Part shown: in pieces, positions 17,111 through 24,927 of the stretch | Position numbering within the stretch: position 1 is the first letter of the stretch | Layout: each line of letters starts with the position of its first letter | NCBI GenBank assembly: GCA_947478725.1 | Contig: CANJWZ010000004.1 | Span: 62,001 to 126,000 of the forward strand | Source: Comamonadaceae bacterium | Lineage (GTDB): Bacteria > Pseudomonadota > Gammaproteobacteria > Burkholderiales > Burkholderiaceae_C | Reading direction: 5' to 3' | Length of the DNA: 64,000 bases | Position numbers and translations under genes: made by a program | Notes under the pieces: generated by a model | Seen by the model: only the letters and a program-made list of their open reading frames with translations | Databases searched by the model: none | Told to the model about the DNA's origin: nothing

Positions 17111-18725
17111 ACTGGCCGTGCCGCCAAAAAAGCAGCTCACCCAGTTGCGTGACAAGCACGTCATCGTGGTGGGCGCTGGCGTGGGTGGCCTGGTCAGTGC
17201 GCTGCTGCTGGCACACAGCGGCGTGCGCGTGACGCTGGTTGATTCGGCGGCTGCGCCCGGCGGCAAGATGCGCCAGGTCAACGCGGGTGGCGCACTGATT
17301 GACTCAGGCCCTACCGTCTTCACCATGCGCTGGGTATTTGAACAAATCTTTGCCCAAGTAGGCTGCAAGCTGACTGACCTGATCAAGCTGGAGCCGCTGG
17401 ATATTTTGTGTCGTCACGCCTGGGGCAACACGGGTCAGCGTCTGGATTTGTTCACCGACGTGGCCCGTTCAGCCGATGCCATCGCGCAATTCAGCTCGCC
17501 CGAAGAGGCCCGGCGCTTTATCGCTTTTTGCCAAAAAGCCAAAGACATCTACCGGCATCTTGAGGGGCCCTACATTCGCTCGTCGCGCCCCACACTGATG
17601 GGCATGGGGGCAGATCTTGGCCCCAGCGGTCTGGCTGCGCTGGCCAGCCTGGGGCCGTTTGCCTCGCTGTGGCAGTCGCTCGGCCATTATTTTCATGACC
17701 CACGTTTGCGCCAGTTGTTTGGCCGTTACGCCACCTACTGCGGCGCGTCGCCCTGGGCGGCACCGGCCACGTTGATGCTGGTTGCCCACGTTGAGCTGGA
17801 CGGTGTCTGGTCAGTTGATGGCGGCATGCACGCGCTGGCCAAAGCCATCGCGGCGCAGGCCGAGCGCCAGGGCGCAAGCCTGCGCTACAGCACAAGCTGC
17901 CAGCGCATTTTGGTGCGTGATGGCCGAGCCTGCGGCATTGAACTGGCCGGCGGTGAGCAATTGCAGGCCGACGCGGTGGTTTTTAATGGCGATGCCAGTG
18001 CGCTGGCCCAAGGCCTGCTGGGCGAAAGTGCGCGCGCCGCTGCCAGCAACACGCCGCTTGCCAAACGCTCCTTGTCAGCCGTCACCTGGTCTGTCAATGC
18101 GCCTACATCGGGCTTTCCGCTGGTCAGGCACAACGTGTTTTTTGACGACGACTACAAGTTGGAGTTTGACGACATCTTCAAGCGGCGCAAGCTGCCCAGC
18201 CGGGGCACGGTGTATGTGTGCGCCCAAGACCGGACCGACACAGTGCAAGCGGTCAGCGGCAGCGAACGCCTGCTGTGCCTGGTCAACGCGCCTGCCACCG
18301 GCGACCAAAGCAGCGGTCATCAGTTAACCCCCTCGGAGATCCAATCATGTCAGGAGCAAAGCCTCAAACTGCTGGGCCAATGTGGCCTGGCGCTGGACTT
18401 GACAACAGCCACAGCCCATTCAGTGATCACCACGCCGCGGGACTTCAACCAATTGTTTCCGGGCACGGGCGGGGCACTGTACGGCCCGGCATCGCACGGC
18501 TGGATGACGCCCTTTCAAAGGCCGAGCTCGGCCAGCAAACTGCCGGGGCTGTACCTGGCGGGTGGCAGCGTACATCCGGGGCCGGGCGTGCCGATGGCGG
18601 CGCTGTCGGGCCAACTGGCGGCCGCCACAGTACTGGCGAGCCTCGCTTCGACCAAACCGTTGGGCCGGGTGCGTATCTCTGGTGGTACGTCGATGCCATC
18701 AGCGACGACGGCCAGCACGCCCTGA
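17103..18725 (+). CDS. crtD: Hydroxyneurosporene/methoxyneurosporene desaturase CrtD
   Basis: FAD-dependent carotenoid 3,4-desaturase of the spheroidene pathway. I start it at 17103 (MAELAVPPKK), overlapping the crtA stop. The dinucleotide-binding motif VVGAGVGGLVSALLLAHSG lies near 22-40. DSGPTVFTMRWVFEQ and LFGRYATYCGASPWAAPA are typical of CrtD rather than CrtI. The C-terminal FAD block YLAGGSVHPGPGVPMA ends near 18600. About 22 residues after LASLASTK (PLGRVRISGGTSMPSATTAS) have no family counterpart I recall and lie over crtC, suggesting stop-codon loss at the junction. Confidence 0.9.
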   Translation: MAELAVPPKKQLTQLRDKHVIVVGAGVGGLVSALLLAHSGVRVTLVDSAAAPGGKMRQVNAGGALIDSGPTVFTMRWVFEQIFAQVGCKLTDLIKLEPLDILCRHAWGNTGQRLDLFTDVARSADAIAQFSSPEEARRFIAFCQKAKDIYRHLEGPYIRSSRPTLMGMGADLGPSGLAALASLGPFASLWQSLGHYFHDPRLRQLFGRYATYCGASPWAAPATLMLVAHVELDGVWSVDGGMHALAKAIAAQAERQGASLRYSTSCQRILVRDGRACGIELAGGEQLQADAVVFNGDASALAQGLLGESARAAASNTPLAKRSLSAVTWSVNAPTSGFPLVRHNVFFDDDYKLEFDDIFKRRKLPSRGTVYVCAQDRTDTVQAVSGSERLLCLVNAPATGDQSSGHQLTPSEIQSCQEQSLKLLGQCGLALDLTTATAHSVITTPRDFNQLFPGTGGALYGPASHGWMTPFQRPSSASKLPGLYLAGGSVHPGPGVPMAALSGQLAAATVLASLASTKPLGRVRISGGTSMPSATTASTP

Positions 18726-19585
18726 GCATCATTGCCTTTGTGGGCAGTGTTTTTTCGCCCTACTACGCCAGTGCCTTTGAAAAGCAAGGCTCAGCCGTGA
18801 AGGCGAACAACCACTGCGCCATCAACGTGGCGCTGTATAGCCCCGGCCAGCGCCGCTGGACCATGACCGAGCGTGGCCACCGCAGCGTCGAGCGCAGCGC
18901 TGACCACCTGCGCATTGGCCCGAGCCAATTGGCGTGGCGCGGCGACCATCTGGAAATCTCCCTTGACGAAATCAGCGTACCGGTCCCGCAGCGGGTGCGC
19001 GGCACGGTGCGGGTTTATCCGCAGGCGCTGTGCAGTTACACCAACGCGCTGGACGATGCAGGCCGCCACCGTTGGGGGCCGATTGCACCCTGCGCCCGCA
19101 TCGAGGTTGACCTTGCCAAGCCTGGCCTGCGCTGGCAAGGCAACGCCTATCTGGACAGCAACGAGGGCGACGAGCCGGTGACCGTGCCCTTTAAAACCTG
19201 GGACTGGTCGCGCGCCCGCATGGCCGATGGCAGCACCGCCGTGATCTACGACGTGACGCAGCTCAGCGGCGCGCGCACGCTGCTGGCCGAGCGTTTCAAA
19301 CCCGATGGCAGCTGGGAATCGTTTGACGCGGCACCTAAGCGCGAAACCATGCCCGCCACCCTGTGGCGTATTGACCGTGGCATCCGGGCCGACGTGGGCA
19401 CCACCAGCGAGGTCATCGACACCCTTGAAGACACCCCGTTTTACGCGCGATCGCTGCTGCGAACCCACCTGCTTGGCGAGCAAGTCACGGCAGTCCACGA
19501 AACGCTGGAGCCGCAGCGCCTGAACAGCCGCGTGATACAAATGATGTTGCCCTTTCGCATGCCGCGCCGGGCTGGGGGAGGATGA
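18347..19585 (+). CDS. crtC: Hydroxyneurosporene synthase (carotenoid 1,2-hydratase) CrtC; start uncertain
   Basis: Adds water across the terminal double bond of neurosporene or related carotenes. The recognisable protein runs from about 18630 (GEPRFDQTVGPGAYLWWYVD) through SIIAFVGSVFSPYYA and NHCAINVALYSPG to the end. No ATG, GTG or TTG lies in frame between the ATG at 18380 and that region. The nearest starts are 18380 and 18347, both deep inside crtD; 18347 has a GGAG 9 bases upstream. The first 90-odd residues from there would be crtD read in another frame. The stop overlaps the next gene. Confidence 0.8.
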   Translation: MSGAKPQTAGPMWPGAGLDNSHSPFSDHHAAGLQPIVSGHGRGTVRPGIARLDDALSKAELGQQTAGAVPGGWQRTSGAGRADGGAVGPTGGRHSTGEPRFDQTVGPGAYLWWYVDAISDDGQHALSIIAFVGSVFSPYYASAFEKQGSAVKANNHCAINVALYSPGQRRWTMTERGHRSVERSADHLRIGPSQLAWRGDHLEISLDEISVPVPQRVRGTVRVYPQALCSYTNALDDAGRHRWGPIAPCARIEVDLAKPGLRWQGNAYLDSNEGDEPVTVPFKTWDWSRARMADGSTAVIYDVTQLSGARTLLAERFKPDGSWESFDAAPKRETMPATLWRIDRGIRADVGTTSEVIDTLEDTPFYARSLLRTHLLGEQVTAVHETLEPQRLNSRVIQMMLPFRMPRRAGGG

Positions 19586-20052
19586 TGGTCATTGCCAACG
19601 ATACCGTCAAGGTCTTGCATGTGCTGTCAGCCTGCCTGTTTTTGGGCAATGTGGTGGTCAGCGGCACCTGGGCCTTTCTGGCCGAGCGCACGCGCAATTT
19701 TGAAGTCATCTCCTTTAGCAACCGGCTGGTGCTTATCACCGACCTGATGTTCACCCTGACAGGCGCGTTGCTGGTGGTTTACACCGGCTCACTCATGTCG
19801 CAACGTTACGCCGGCGCGCCAGCAGAATCGCAGGCGTGGATCAGCTGGTCGTACATGCTGTTTGGCTTGTCGGGGGCGATCTGGGCGCTGGTTCTGGTGC
19901 CCATCCAGTTGCGCCAGCGCGTGCTGCTCAAACGGCATCTCACCATCACGCCCGAATACCTCAAGCTGTCGCGCATCTGGCAAATCAGCGGTGCTGTGGC
20001 CACCATCGTGCCACTGCCGATTGTGTATTTGATGATCGTCAAGGGGATCTGA
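19582..20052 (+). CDS. DUF2269-like four-span membrane protein
   Basis: A 156-residue integral membrane protein resembling the DUF2269 family, whose function is unknown to me. It has four hydrophobic segments: LHVLSACLFLGNVVVSGTWAF, LITDLMFTLTGALLVVY, SYMLFGLSGAIWALVLVPI and ISGAVATIVPLPIVYLMIV. A conserved histidine lies in the first span. It overlaps crtC (ATGATG after GGGAGG) and is followed directly by the SDR gene, so it is cotranscribed with crtADC. The context hints at a link to carotenoid or pigment metabolism; this is inference. Confidence 0.75.
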   Translation: MMVIANDTVKVLHVLSACLFLGNVVVSGTWAFLAERTRNFEVISFSNRLVLITDLMFTLTGALLVVYTGSLMSQRYAGAPAESQAWISWSYMLFGLSGAIWALVLVPIQLRQRVLLKRHLTITPEYLKLSRIWQISGAVATIVPLPIVYLMIVKGI

Positions 20053-20931
20053 TTGACCTCCGTTCGCGGCTTGGTCATCCTGATTACCGGCGGCGCGTCG
20101 GGCATCGGTGCGGCTACGGCCAAAGCCCTCCAGGCGCAAGGTGCGATACCGGTGCTGATCGACTGCGCCGAGCAGCAGCTCAAAGCCACCGCTGCAGAGT
20201 TAAACGCGACATCGTTTTGCCTCGACGTGACCGACCTGGCGGCTTGTGAGGCCGCCGTCGCGCAAACCTTGGCCACGCATGGCCGCATTGACGTGGTCTG
20301 GGCCAACGCGGGTATCGCCTCATTCGGCCCTCTGTTGTTAACCGACATGGCCGGCTGGAAACGCTGCATAGAGGTCAACGTCTTCGGCACGCTCAACATG
20401 GTGCGCGCCGCGCTGCCAGCCGTCATTGCCCAGCGTGGCTACGTGCTGGCGACAGCCTCCGTCTCCAGTTTTGCCAACCCGCCCGCCGTCTCTAGCTACG
20501 CAGCGTCCAAAGCCGCCGTCGAGGCGATGTGCAACTGCTGGCGCATCGAGTTGGCCGCGCACGGCGTGGGCGTGGGCACCATCTACGCATCCTGGGTGCA
20601 AACCCCGATGGTCACCGAGAGCGACATGCTCCCGGCTTTTGTTCGCCTGAAAAGCACCATGCCAGCCCCCTTGCGACGGGCTATGCCGGTGAGCGATGCG
20701 GCAGACATGATCGTCCAGGGCATCCAGCGCCGCGCCAGACGCATCTGGCTACCTAGCTGGCTGCGGCTGCTGCATTGGCTGCGCGCCGCCCTGCACACCC
20801 CCCTGGCCGAACGATCACTTCTGCAAGTGGCCCCCGAGATGGAAAAGCTCTTTGAGCAAACCATCGCCACCAACGGCGTGAAGGCCTCATCGGTCGCCCC
20901 GCGAGAGCTGGCGCGGGAGCAGACGGTTTGA
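20053..20931 (+). CDS. Short-chain dehydrogenase/reductase (SDR)
   Basis: NAD(P)-dependent oxidoreductase, substrate unknown. The 292-residue product has the Rossmann motif TGGASGIGAATA (about 13-24), the NAG motif WANAGI, and catalytic Ser and YxxxK in SSYAASKAA. The start is TTG directly after the upstream stop (TGATTG). A C-terminal extension RRARRIWLPSWLRLLHWLRAAL looks amphipathic and may touch the membrane. As the last gene of the crtADC string it could act on carotenoid or tetrapyrrole intermediates, but nothing in the sequence fixes that. Confidence 0.85.
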   Translation: MTSVRGLVILITGGASGIGAATAKALQAQGAIPVLIDCAEQQLKATAAELNATSFCLDVTDLAACEAAVAQTLATHGRIDVVWANAGIASFGPLLLTDMAGWKRCIEVNVFGTLNMVRAALPAVIAQRGYVLATASVSSFANPPAVSSYAASKAAVEAMCNCWRIELAAHGVGVGTIYASWVQTPMVTESDMLPAFVRLKSTMPAPLRRAMPVSDAADMIVQGIQRRARRIWLPSWLRLLHWLRAALHTPLAERSLLQVAPEMEKLFEQTIATNGVKASSVAPRELAREQTV

Positions 20932-21167
20932 ATATAGTCAAGCTGGCGCTATTCATTTAATAGCTGCTTGCCCAAATATTGATTGGCCTACAGACGTAAA
21001 AAATAACTAAAAATAGCCAGTAAAGCTGTTCCGCGCTCGTTTTTGGGAAAGCTGGCTGGAGCTGAATCGTCAGACGCCAAAAATCAATTTTGCATATCGT
21101 TTAAAAAGTCCTGAGGCCCAATAAATACAAGGGCAAGCAGCTCATGAATCGATAGCGAAAATTCGCT
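20932..21167. repeat. Convergent intergenic region with a copy of dispersed repeat family B
   Basis: No gene is visible between the SDR stop and the BLUF stop. At about 20937-21000 there is a copy of a short repeat with core AATAGCTGCTTG then ATTGATTGGCCTACAG, related to copies near 27050, 30300, 36550, 37560, 41290 and 58605. The remaining sequence has no strong terminator. Confidence 0.5.
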
Positions 21168-21596
21168 TCAAATCACAGGCGCATGCATCACCATGCCTGC
21201 GGCAATCAGGGCATCAATCTTTGCCATCACTTCTTCAGCTGTTGCGGTGTACGGGTCAAAAGCGGTTTGTTGGGGGTGGGCAGCCTCTTCATCTGACAGC
21301 TGGCCCATGTCCACATGCGCCATCGCCCATTTGCCGTAGCGGCGCCGGCTGATGCTTTCTTGCTGGTGAAGCACGACCTTGTGATGCCGTTTGTCAAGCG
21401 CGATGCGTGCGTACAGGGCTTCGACCTGGTTGCGCTCGCCTTCGAGCACCTGCAAATACAAGCCGCGTCCCTGACACAGCACGCCGGTGATGCCGTTGGC
21501 CGGGTTGTGCGCCTGCGCGCTGCGCAGGATGGTGCCGGTGACGGCTGTGGTGACCGGGCCAACAGCGGTGCTCACATAAATGATGCGGCTTAGCAT
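21168..21596 (-). CDS. BLUF-domain blue-light sensor
   Basis: Flavin-binding photoreceptor. From the ATG at 21596 the 142-residue product is a single BLUF domain plus a short helical tail. All key residues align with AppA: Tyr7 (Y21), Asn31 (N45), Gln49 (Q63) in YLQVLEG, Trp90 (W104) and Met92 (M106). A longer upstream frame overlaps fur and lacks similarity. There is no output domain, so it must act on a partner. It sits 240 bp from the photosynthesis cluster, where an AppA-like role in gene control is plausible but unproven. Confidence 0.9.
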   Translation of the reverse strand: MLSRIIYVSTAVGPVTTAVTGTILRSAQAHNPANGITGVLCQGRGLYLQVLEGERNQVEALYARIALDKRHHKVVLHQQESISRRRYGKWAMAHVDMGQLSDEEAAHPQQTAFDPYTATAEEVMAKIDALIAAGMVMHAPVI

Positions 21597-21636
21597 GGTA
21601 CGTTCATCGTGATTTTTCCTTTGCCAGCGCTTTGGC

Positions 21637-22089
21637 TTAGGCGTGATGGTGCCGTGTCGGCGTGTCACTGCGGTTGGGGCATTTGTCTTTGGTGCAGTTG
21701 GCATAAATCGACAGCGAGTGGTCGGCGATGGCAAAGCCTTTGGCCTTGGCCACCGCGTGCTGGCGCTTTTCGATTTCTGCGTCGTAAAACTCTTCAACCT
21801 TGCCGCAGTCCAGACACACCAGGTGGTCGTGGTGTTGGCCTTCGTTCAGCTCATACACGGCTTTGCCGGACTCAAAATTGCTGCGGTTGAGCAAGCCTGC
21901 CTGTTCGAATTGCGTCAAGACCCGGTAGACGGTAGCCAATCCCACGTCTGAGCGCTCTTCCAGCAGCACCCTAAACACGTCTTCAGCGGTCATGTGGCGC
22001 TGCTTGCCTACCTGAAAGATTTCGAGAATCTTCAATCGCGGCAAAGTGGCCTTCAGGCCCGTATTTTTCAGGTCTTTGATGTTGCTCAT
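21637..22089 (-). CDS. fur: Ferric uptake regulator Fur
   Basis: Iron-responsive transcription repressor. The 150-residue product (start [18 protein letters not shown]) has the winged helix [25 protein letters not shown] and the metal sites [16 protein letters not shown], with a second cysteine pair NCTKDKC near the end. It diverges from bamE with about 95 bp between, the usual betaproteobacterial arrangement. Confidence 0.95.
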   Translation of the reverse strand: MSNIKDLKNTGLKATLPRLKILEIFQVGKQRHMTAEDVFRVLLEERSDVGLATVYRVLTQFEQAGLLNRSNFESGKAVYELNEGQHHDHLVCLDCGKVEEFYDAEIEKRQHAVAKAKGFAIADHSLSIYANCTKDKCPNRSDTPTRHHHA

Positions 22090-22183
22090 GTGTTTTTCCT
22101 CAGCCAAAGTGCGCGCCTACCCGCCAAGCATTGCAAAATACCCAGCCGCTACAATGAATCATCATATCGCTACCGGCTCCCTC

Positions 22184-22792
22184 ATGACCGAAACACACCG
22201 CTCTACCGAAGCTCCAGCGCGCCCGTTGTTTGGCCTTGCGGTGCTGTCCTGCCTGACGCTGGCCATCGGCTTGTCTGGTTGCAGCAGCATCAATACCAGC
22301 AGCCTGAACACCAGCAAGATCAACCCGGTGAACTGGATCACGCCCTACCGCGTCGACATGATTCAGGGCAACTTCCTGTCCAAAGAACAGGTGGGCATGC
22401 TCAAGACCGGCATGAGCCGCTTACAGGTCAAAGACACGCTCGGCACACCATTGGTGTCCAGCTTGTTTCACCAGGACCGCTGGGACTATGTTTTTACCTT
22501 GAAGCGTCAGGGTGTTGAGCCGCAATCCTTCAAATACGCCGTGTATTTCAAAGGTGACGAGCTGGAGCGCTTTGAAGGCGACACCATGCCCACCGAAGCT
22601 GACTTCATTGCCACCCTCGCGCCTGCACGCAAGTTTGCAAAAACGCTTCCACTTGAGGCGACAGAGGAACAGCTCAAATCTACCGAAAAATCCACCGCAT
22701 CGAACGTGAAAACCAGTGATGCCGGCAAGACCGGAGCCGAAGCTCTTGCGCCGGCCACCGTGTACCCGCCGCTAGAAGGTACCACGCGGTGA
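22184..22792 (+). CDS. bamE: Outer membrane assembly lipoprotein BamE
   Basis: Lipoprotein of the BAM complex for beta-barrel insertion. From the ATG at 22184 the roughly 202-residue product has a signal peptide with lipobox LSGC, then the SmpA/OmlA core: [29 protein letters not shown] and [15 protein letters not shown]. The C-terminal 50 residues are Ala/Thr/Lys-rich and longer than in E. coli. An ATG at 22154 is an alternative. It overlaps dapB (GTGA). Confidence 0.92.
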   Translation: MTETHRSTEAPARPLFGLAVLSCLTLAIGLSGCSSINTSSLNTSKINPVNWITPYRVDMIQGNFLSKEQVGMLKTGMSRLQVKDTLGTPLVSSLFHQDRWDYVFTLKRQGVEPQSFKYAVYFKGDELERFEGDTMPTEADFIATLAPARKFAKTLPLEATEEQLKSTEKSTASNVKTSDAGKTGAEALAPATVYPPLEGTTR

Positions 22793-23613
22793 GCGCGGCT
22801 AAAGCGCACGCCATTGCCGTGGCCGGTGCCACTGGCCGCATGGGCCGCATGCTGATCGAAGCCATCGTCCAAAGCCATGACTGCCGGCTCAGCGGCGCGC
22901 TGGACGTCGCTGGCGGCGCCGGCATTGGCAGCGATGCCGCTGCTTTTACGGGCCGGTCTGCAGGCGTGGCGATTGCATCGGACATGCGCCTGGGCCTGCA
23001 ACACGCCGATGTTTTGATCGATTTCACCCGCCCCGAAGGCACCATGGCGCACCTGGCCATCTGCCGCGAGCTGGGCGTGAACATGGTGATTGGCACGACC
23101 GGCTTTAGCGACGCGCAAAAAGCTGAAATTCTTGATGCTGCCAAACACATCGCCATCGTCATGGCGCCGAACATGAGCGTGGGCGTGAACGTCACGCTCA
23201 AGCTACTGGAAATGGCGGCCAAGGCGTTGAGCACGGGCTACGACATCGAAATTGTTGAAACGCACCATCGCCACAAGGTCGATGCCCCGTCGGGCACCGC
23301 CCTCAAAATGGGTGAAGTCATTGCTGCGGCGCTGGGCCGTGACCTGAAAGAGTGCGGCGTGTTGTCGCGTGAAGGCGTGACGGGCGAGCGCGACCCCTCA
23401 ACCATCGGCTTTGCCGCCGTCCGCGGCGGTGATGTGGTGGGCGACCACAACGTGATGTTTTTGGGGGATGGCGAGCGCATTGAAATCACCCACAAGTCAT
23501 CGAGCCGCACCACCTATGCCCAGGGCAGCTTGCGGGCGGCGCGCTTTTTGGCGGGCAAATCCTCGGGTTTGTTTGACATGTTTGATGTGCTCGATCTCAA
23601 GTCGATGGCCTGA
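22789..23613 (+). CDS. dapB: 4-hydroxy-tetrahydrodipicolinate reductase DapB
   Basis: Lysine and diaminopimelate biosynthesis enzyme. The 274-residue product starts with GTG overlapping the bamE stop. It has the nucleotide-binding motif [12 protein letters not shown] (about 11-22), VIGTTGFSD, the catalytic region [20 protein letters not shown] and the C-terminal [19 protein letters not shown]. Full length. Confidence 0.96.
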   Translation: MSAAKAHAIAVAGATGRMGRMLIEAIVQSHDCRLSGALDVAGGAGIGSDAAAFTGRSAGVAIASDMRLGLQHADVLIDFTRPEGTMAHLAICRELGVNMVIGTTGFSDAQKAEILDAAKHIAIVMAPNMSVGVNVTLKLLEMAAKALSTGYDIEIVETHHRHKVDAPSGTALKMGEVIAAALGRDLKECGVLSREGVTGERDPSTIGFAAVRGGDVVGDHNVMFLGDGERIEITHKSSSRTTYAQGSLRAARFLAGKSSGLFDMFDVLDLKSMA

Positions 23614-23649
23614 GCGGCACACCGCAGCAGCACATAAAGCGAGCAACCG

Positions 23650-24294
23650 GTGAATTTCATGAGCTTGATGACCCAGGGCGGTGCCGTCAGTGTGATTGTG
23701 GCGGTAGTGCTGCTGCTGATGTCAATCGCCAGCTGGGTCGTGATTTTGTGGAAAGCCTGGCTGCTCAAACGCGCAGTGGGCGACGTTGCGCGAAGCGCGG
23801 CAGCATTCTGGCAATCGGCCAGCGTTGCTGAAGGCGCTGAAAAAGTAGCCCTGTTTGACCGCGAGGCACTGCTCCTGCCTTTGATAGCTGCCAGCAACAT
23901 GGAGGCGGGCAACACACTGGCCACGCGGGGTGACAAGTCCCAGCAGCTCACCCGTGTGCTGCGTGACGCGCTGCACAAAATTTTGCTCAAACTGCAATAT
24001 GGTCAGGTACTGCTGGCCACCGTTGGGTCTACCGCGCCATTTGTGGGCTTGCTGGGCACCGTCTGGGGTATTTATCACGCGTTGGTAGCGATTGCGTCCA
24101 GCGGGCAAATCACCATCGACAAGGTGTCTGGCCCGGTCGGTGAGGCACTCATCATGACGGCGGCAGGGCTGGCGGTGGCGATTCCAGCCGTGCTGGCGTA
24201 CAACATTTTTGGTCGCTATATCAATCGCATCGAGGCTGACCTTGAAGGCTTTGCGCGTGACCTGCGTGAACTGTTGATTCAGGAAGTCAAATGA
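23650..24294 (+). CDS. exbB: MotA/TolQ/ExbB proton channel protein (ExbB type)
   Basis: Inner-membrane proton channel that energises TonB- or Tol-type transport with ExbD. The 214-residue product has an N-terminal span, a cytoplasmic helical region, and two further spans including VGSTAPFVGLLGTVWGIYHAL and GEALIMTAAGLAVAIPAVLAYN, the pore signature. The GTG at 23650 is the given start; the ATG 9 bases later is an alternative. The adjacent exbD supports ExbB; no tolA or tonB is next to it. Confidence 0.88.
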   Translation: MNFMSLMTQGGAVSVIVAVVLLLMSIASWVVILWKAWLLKRAVGDVARSAAAFWQSASVAEGAEKVALFDREALLLPLIAASNMEAGNTLATRGDKSQQLTRVLRDALHKILLKLQYGQVLLATVGSTAPFVGLLGTVWGIYHALVAIASSGQITIDKVSGPVGEALIMTAAGLAVAIPAVLAYNIFGRYINRIEADLEGFARDLRELLIQEVK

Positions 24295-24303
24295 AAGCAT
24301 TTT

Positions 24304-24380
24304 TTCGACGGGCCGCCCCTAGAAAAAATAGCCTCCTCGGGGGGCAGAGTGTTACACGCAGTGAACGAACGTGGGGGCCA
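24304..24380 (-). repeat. Dispersed GC-rich repeat, family A, copy 1
   Basis: Read on the minus strand: a GGCCCCCACG start, a central CTGCCCCCCGAGG palindromic core, and a CTAGGGGCGGCCCGTCG end. The same layout occurs in leuS (about 27246-27322), holA (about 28844-28937) and the GST gene (about 51538-51617). Here it fills the exbB-exbD gap and ends just before the exbD start. Confidence 0.8.
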
Positions 24381-24382
24381 AC

Positions 24383-24835
24383 ATGTCTTTCGGTCGTTTA
24401 GAGCGCACCAAAGGCTCTGAGCCGATGAGCGAGATCAACGTCACGCCGATGGTTGACGTGATGCTGGTGCTGCTGGTCATCTTTATATTGACCGCGCCAC
24501 TCATGGCCTCGTCCATCAAACTGGATTTACCCAAAACTGACGCTGCCAAAGCTTCAGAAGCGCCAAAATTTGTGACGCTGGTGGTTGACAAAGCGGGCCA
24601 GATTTTCTTGAACGACAAGCCGATTGCGCTGGACGCCTTAAAAACCAGCTTGGTGCAAACCGCCGTTCAAAACCCTGACACCGAAGTGCAGTTACGCGCC
24701 GACGAAGCCGTGCCCTACGGAAAAATCGTCGAAGTGATGGGCACCGCGCAAAAAGCCGGTTTGAACCGCATCGGTTTTGTGGCTGATGCACCTGTCACAT
24801 CACCCGTTGCAGCGCCGCAGCTGCCCACTCGCTGA
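24383..24835 (+). CDS. exbD: Biopolymer transport protein ExbD
   Basis: Single-span partner of ExbB. From the ATG at 24383 the 150-residue product has the signature MSEINVTPMVDVMLVLLVIF with the proton-path aspartate in the span, then a periplasmic domain (FLNDKPIALDALKTSL). An in-frame GTG at 24371 is an alternative start but lies in the family A repeat. The pair is followed by leuS. Confidence 0.9.
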   Translation: MSFGRLERTKGSEPMSEINVTPMVDVMLVLLVIFILTAPLMASSIKLDLPKTDAAKASEAPKFVTLVVDKAGQIFLNDKPIALDALKTSLVQTAVQNPDTEVQLRADEAVPYGKIVEVMGTAQKAGLNRIGFVADAPVTSPVAAPQLPTR

Positions 24836-24927
24836 CGCGGCAAGAGCAGCATCTAAAATCAGACATCCGCAGCGAATAGCTGCCTGCCCCGCGATGTCGG
24901 GTACTTTTCTGCCTCTGGGCAATTTTC

